From Pseudomonadota bacterium (GTDB lineage: Bacteria > Pseudomonadota > Gammaproteobacteria > Pseudomonadales > Azotimanducaceae), in NCBI GenBank assembly GCA_027622495.1, contig JAQBYL010000171.1, positions 1 to 8,366 on the forward strand: 8,366 bases of DNA, written 5' to 3'. The position numbers and the translations under genes were made by a program. The stretch's first letter is position 1. Every line of letters begins with the position of its first letter. A model generated the notes under the pieces. That model searched no databases, had not been told where the DNA came from, and saw only the letters and a list, made by a program, of their open reading frames with translations. Of this stretch, positions 6,617-8,366 are shown one piece after another.

Positions 6617-7231
6617 TTACTTCCCCTTCCCTTTTAACCCTTTTACCGCATTCCACGCCGCATCGGCAAATATGCCCTTCACTTTGGAAGGATTACCCGC
6701 CTGCCCCGACAGCCAGCGGCGCACGTATTCCTGGATAGGACCACTGATCAGCGGCACGTAGGTGTCTGCGGGCAGACGCAGCATCTCGCCACTGGCAACA
6801 AAAGGTCCAAACCAGCTGAACACACTGATGATGTAAGCCCGGTGGATCTCTTTGAGCCGCGCTTTGGCGTCGGGCGAGAACGGGATATCGCGGGAATGCA
6901 GATAGCGGGCCATCTGTTGATGGCGCACACTCCAGTCGCAGTAGAAACTGACCACCGCGCGAACGCTTTCTTCACCGCTGCTGCAGGTCTTGAGTTTTCT
7001 GAGCATGCCGCGGTTCAGTTGAGCGATGCCTTCCAGGAACAGTTCTTCCGCAACCCCTTCTTTGTTGCCGAAGTGATGATACAGACTTCCAACACTGCAC
7101 TGCGCAGCCCGATGCAGGTCGGCGATGGTGGTTGCTTCCACACCGTTCACATCGAAACAGGTCAGTGCTGCTTGCAGAATGTGTTTTTTGCGCTCTGAAG
7201 AAGCGCTTCTATCGCGGGTCTGACGTGGCAT
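6617..7231 (-). CDS. TetR/AcrR family transcriptional regulator
   Basis: This 204-residue protein has the N-terminal TetR DNA-binding domain. A helix (residues 13-28, ERKKHILQAALTCF) is followed by the helix-turn-helix at about 34-53 (TTIADLHRAAQCSVGSLYHHF) and the usual FGNKEGVAEELF continuation. The C-terminal ligand domain (about 70-195) is variable, as expected, and its inducer cannot be predicted, although the neighbours suggest an acyl-CoA or a related compound. The basic C-terminus (KGLKGKGK) overlaps the purine-rich ribosome site of the crotonase gene. It is the first gene of a six-gene leftward operon and lies opposite an acyl-CoA dehydrogenase. The perfect dyad at 7265-7285 between them is the likely binding site, so it probably represses both directions and itself. 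The start at 7231 is the only good ATG, with a weak ribosome site. Confidence 0.93.
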   Translation of the reverse strand: MPRQTRDRSASSERKKHILQAALTCFDVNGVEATTIADLHRAAQCSVGSLYHHFGNKEGVAEELFLEGIAQLNRGMLRKLKTCSSGEESVRAVVSFYCDWSVRHQQMARYLHSRDIPFSPDAKARLKEIHRAYIISVFSWFGPFVASGEMLRLPADTYVPLISGPIQEYVRRWLSGQAGNPSKVKGIFADAAWNAVKGLKGKGK

Positions 7232-7247
7232 CGAGGTTCAGATCAGG

Positions 7248-7276
7248 TTGACTTCGACCCATCGTACTAGAATTTT
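7248..7276 (+). promoter_or_regulatory. Possible rightward promoter for the acyl-CoA dehydrogenase
   Basis: TTGACT (7248-7253) is five of six to the -35 consensus. Seventeen bases on lies AATTTT (7271-7276), a poor -10 inside the operator dyad. This would leave a leader of about 65 bases before the GTG at 7348. The -35 is convincing and the -10 is not, so the true -10 may differ. Confidence 0.28.
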
Positions 7277-7290
7277 ATTCTAGTAAACAA
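7261..7290 (-). promoter_or_regulatory. Possible leftward promoter for the TetR operon
   Basis: On the minus strand TTGTTT (7290-7285) and TACGAT (7266-7261) are separated by 18 bases and could be -35 and -10 elements. The transcript would begin near 7254, giving a short leader before the TetR ATG at 7231. Nearly the whole spacer is the operator dyad, an arrangement in which a bound repressor would block polymerase. The match to consensus is modest. Confidence 0.4.
7265..7285. promoter_or_regulatory. Perfect inverted repeat, probable TetR operator
   Basis: Two 9-base arms, TACTAGAAT and ATTCTAGTA, are exact reverse complements around a TTT centre. They lie in the 116-base gap between the divergent TetR and acyl-CoA dehydrogenase genes. 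An odd-length dyad of about 20 bases in front of a tetR gene is the classical form of a TetR-family operator. The flanks fail to pair beyond the ninth base. The rest of the gap (7286-7332) shows no second copy. Confidence 0.75.
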
Positions 7291-7347
7291 TTCTGCCTTT
7301 CGGTAAGCTGCCCGGCACCGATAAGCATCCTTAGGTGGGGTTTCCTC

Positions 7348-8366
7348 GTGGATATCGAACTTAGCAAAGAAGATCTGGCCTTCGGCAAAGAAGTCAGCGC
7401 GTTCCTTTCTGACAATGCCTACAAGTCAGGCGACTACAACGAATGGCGACTGGACTGGTTTAAAAAAGGTCGCGAAAAAGGCGGCTGGGACGTGTCCAAG
7501 TGGCCGGTGGAATTCGGCGGCCCCGGTTGGACCCCTACACAGCACTATATCTGGGAGCAGGCGACTGCCACCGCCGCCACACCATGGGACATGCCCTTTG
7601 GTCTGTCGATGCTGGCCCCGGTCCTGATGGCATATGGCAACGCCGAACAGCAGAACCGTTTTCTGCCAGATATCCGCGACCGCAAGGTCAACTGGTGTCA
7701 GGGGTATTCTGAGCCCGGTGCCGGATCCGACCTGGCTAACCTCAAGACCAAAGCCCAGTTATCAGCTGACGGCACCCACTATGTGGTAAACGGCACCAAG
7801 ATCTGGACCACCATGGCACACATTGCCGATTGGATTTTCTGCCTCACGCGAACCGACGACAGCGGAATCAAACAGGAAGGCATTACTTTCCTGCTGTTCC
7901 CCATGCGCCAGGAAGGGATCGAAGTTAAGCCGATCATCACACTCGGCGGCGCGCACTCGGTCAACATGGTGCATTTCACCGATGTCAAAGTACCGGTGGA
8001 AAACCGCATTGGCGAAGAAGGTAAAGGCTGGACCTACGCCAAAGGCCTTCTGCAGCATGAACGGACCGGTCTTGCCGGTATCTCCCGGTCGGTAGTTGCG
8101 CTCGGCACCCTCAAGGATCAGGCCAGAACCGTCAAACGCGGTAACGGCTCACTCATGGATGACCCGACATTCGCCGCCAAAATTGCCGATCTGGAAGTTG
8201 ATCTGATGGCAGCCGAGTTCACCGAACTGCGCTCCCTGGCGGCAGCCGCGTCGGGTTCAGCTCCTGGCCCCGAGTCTTCAATCCTCAAACTGAAAGGGAC
8301 CGAGATTCAGCAGCGCATCGCCAAGCTCACGGTCGAAGCCGGCGGCATCTACAGCGCCGCGTGGGG
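7348..8366 (+). CDS. Acyl-CoA dehydrogenase, N-terminal part (cut by right edge)
   Basis: This flavoenzyme would introduce a double bond next to the CoA thioester, passing electrons to ETF. The frame is open from GTG at 7348 to the end of the window, giving 339 codons plus two bases. The start is supported by AGGTGGGG seven bases upstream, by the typical opening MDIELSKEDLAFGKEVSAFL, and by the absence of an in-frame ATG upstream. The N-terminal helical domain leads to WCQGYSEPGAGSDLANLKTKA, the family's first signature with E122. KIWTT (151-155), the flavin-contacting stretch, follows, then the middle beta domain (VNMVHFTDVKVP) and the start of the C-terminal helical domain. The catalytic base is not yet reached or not identifiable here. 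The gene is divergent from the TetR operon and shares its operator, so joint control is likely. The subfamily and chain length or side-chain preference are unknown. Confidence 0.93.
   Translation, partial: MDIELSKEDLAFGKEVSAFLSDNAYKSGDYNEWRLDWFKKGREKGGWDVSKWPVEFGGPGWTPTQHYIWEQATATAATPWDMPFGLSMLAPVLMAYGNAEQQNRFLPDIRDRKVNWCQGYSEPGAGSDLANLKTKAQLSADGTHYVVNGTKIWTTMAHIADWIFCLTRTDDSGIKQEGITFLLFPMRQEGIEVKPIITLGGAHSVNMVHFTDVKVPVENRIGEEGKGWTYAKGLLQHERTGLAGISRSVVALGTLKDQARTVKRGNGSLMDDPTFAAKIADLEVDLMAAEFTELRSLAAAASGSAPGPESSILKLKGTEIQQRIAKLTVEAGGIYSAAW

Noticed and set aside
7762..8095. Minus- and plus-strand ORFs of 76-98 codons inside the acyl-CoA dehydrogenase
   Set aside because: The flavoenzyme frame is continuous with signature motifs through this stretch, so the short ORFs are out-of-frame shadows.

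Overview
The window looks like a piece of a Gram-negative, probably marine or soil gammaproteobacterial chromosome. This rests on the gene types: a PQQ enzyme with a fused cytochrome c, a DUF1501 protein, a TetR-controlled acyl-CoA gene set and a TolQ/MotA-type inner-membrane channel. The base composition looks moderately GC-rich and even. The taxonomic placement is inference. There are no tRNAs, rRNAs, IS elements or CRISPR arrays, and coding density is very high.

Layout. (1) Positions 3-3065, plus strand: the C-terminal part of a DUF1501 protein, cut by the left edge, then a 739-residue PQQ-dependent quinohemoprotein dehydrogenase with a C-terminal cytochrome c domain. (2) Positions 3076-3105: a strong hairpin between two convergent transcription units. 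Its T-rich side serves the leftward unit. (3) Positions 3118-7231, minus strand: six genes with stops and starts that touch or overlap. In transcription order they are a TetR regulator, a crotonase-superfamily (PaaG-like) enzyme, a LinB-type haloalkane dehalogenase, a four-helix TolQ/ExbB/MotA-like channel protein, a single-pass protein with a MotB/ExbD-like helix and a beta-rich outer domain, and a small two-helix protein of unknown function. (4) Positions 7232-7347: a divergent promoter region with a perfect dyad of two 9-base arms and a 3-base centre, the probable TetR operator. (5) Positions 7348-8366, plus strand: the first ~339 codons of an acyl-CoA dehydrogenase with a GTG start, running off the right edge.

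How the parts may work together. The TetR protein probably controls its own operon and the divergent acyl-CoA dehydrogenase through the shared operator, which is the usual design for catabolism of an acyl-CoA substrate. The acyl-CoA dehydrogenase and the crotonase-fold enzyme would act on CoA thioesters. The haloalkane dehalogenase would remove halide hydrolytically from a haloalkane or a halogenated side chain. The puzzle is the tail of the operon: a three-gene, ion-channel-like membrane module translationally coupled to the dehalogenase. I do not recognise it as Tol, Exb, Mot or Zorya. It is the best candidate for an undescribed system here. The left-hand DUF1501/PQQ pair is a separate periplasmic oxidation unit.
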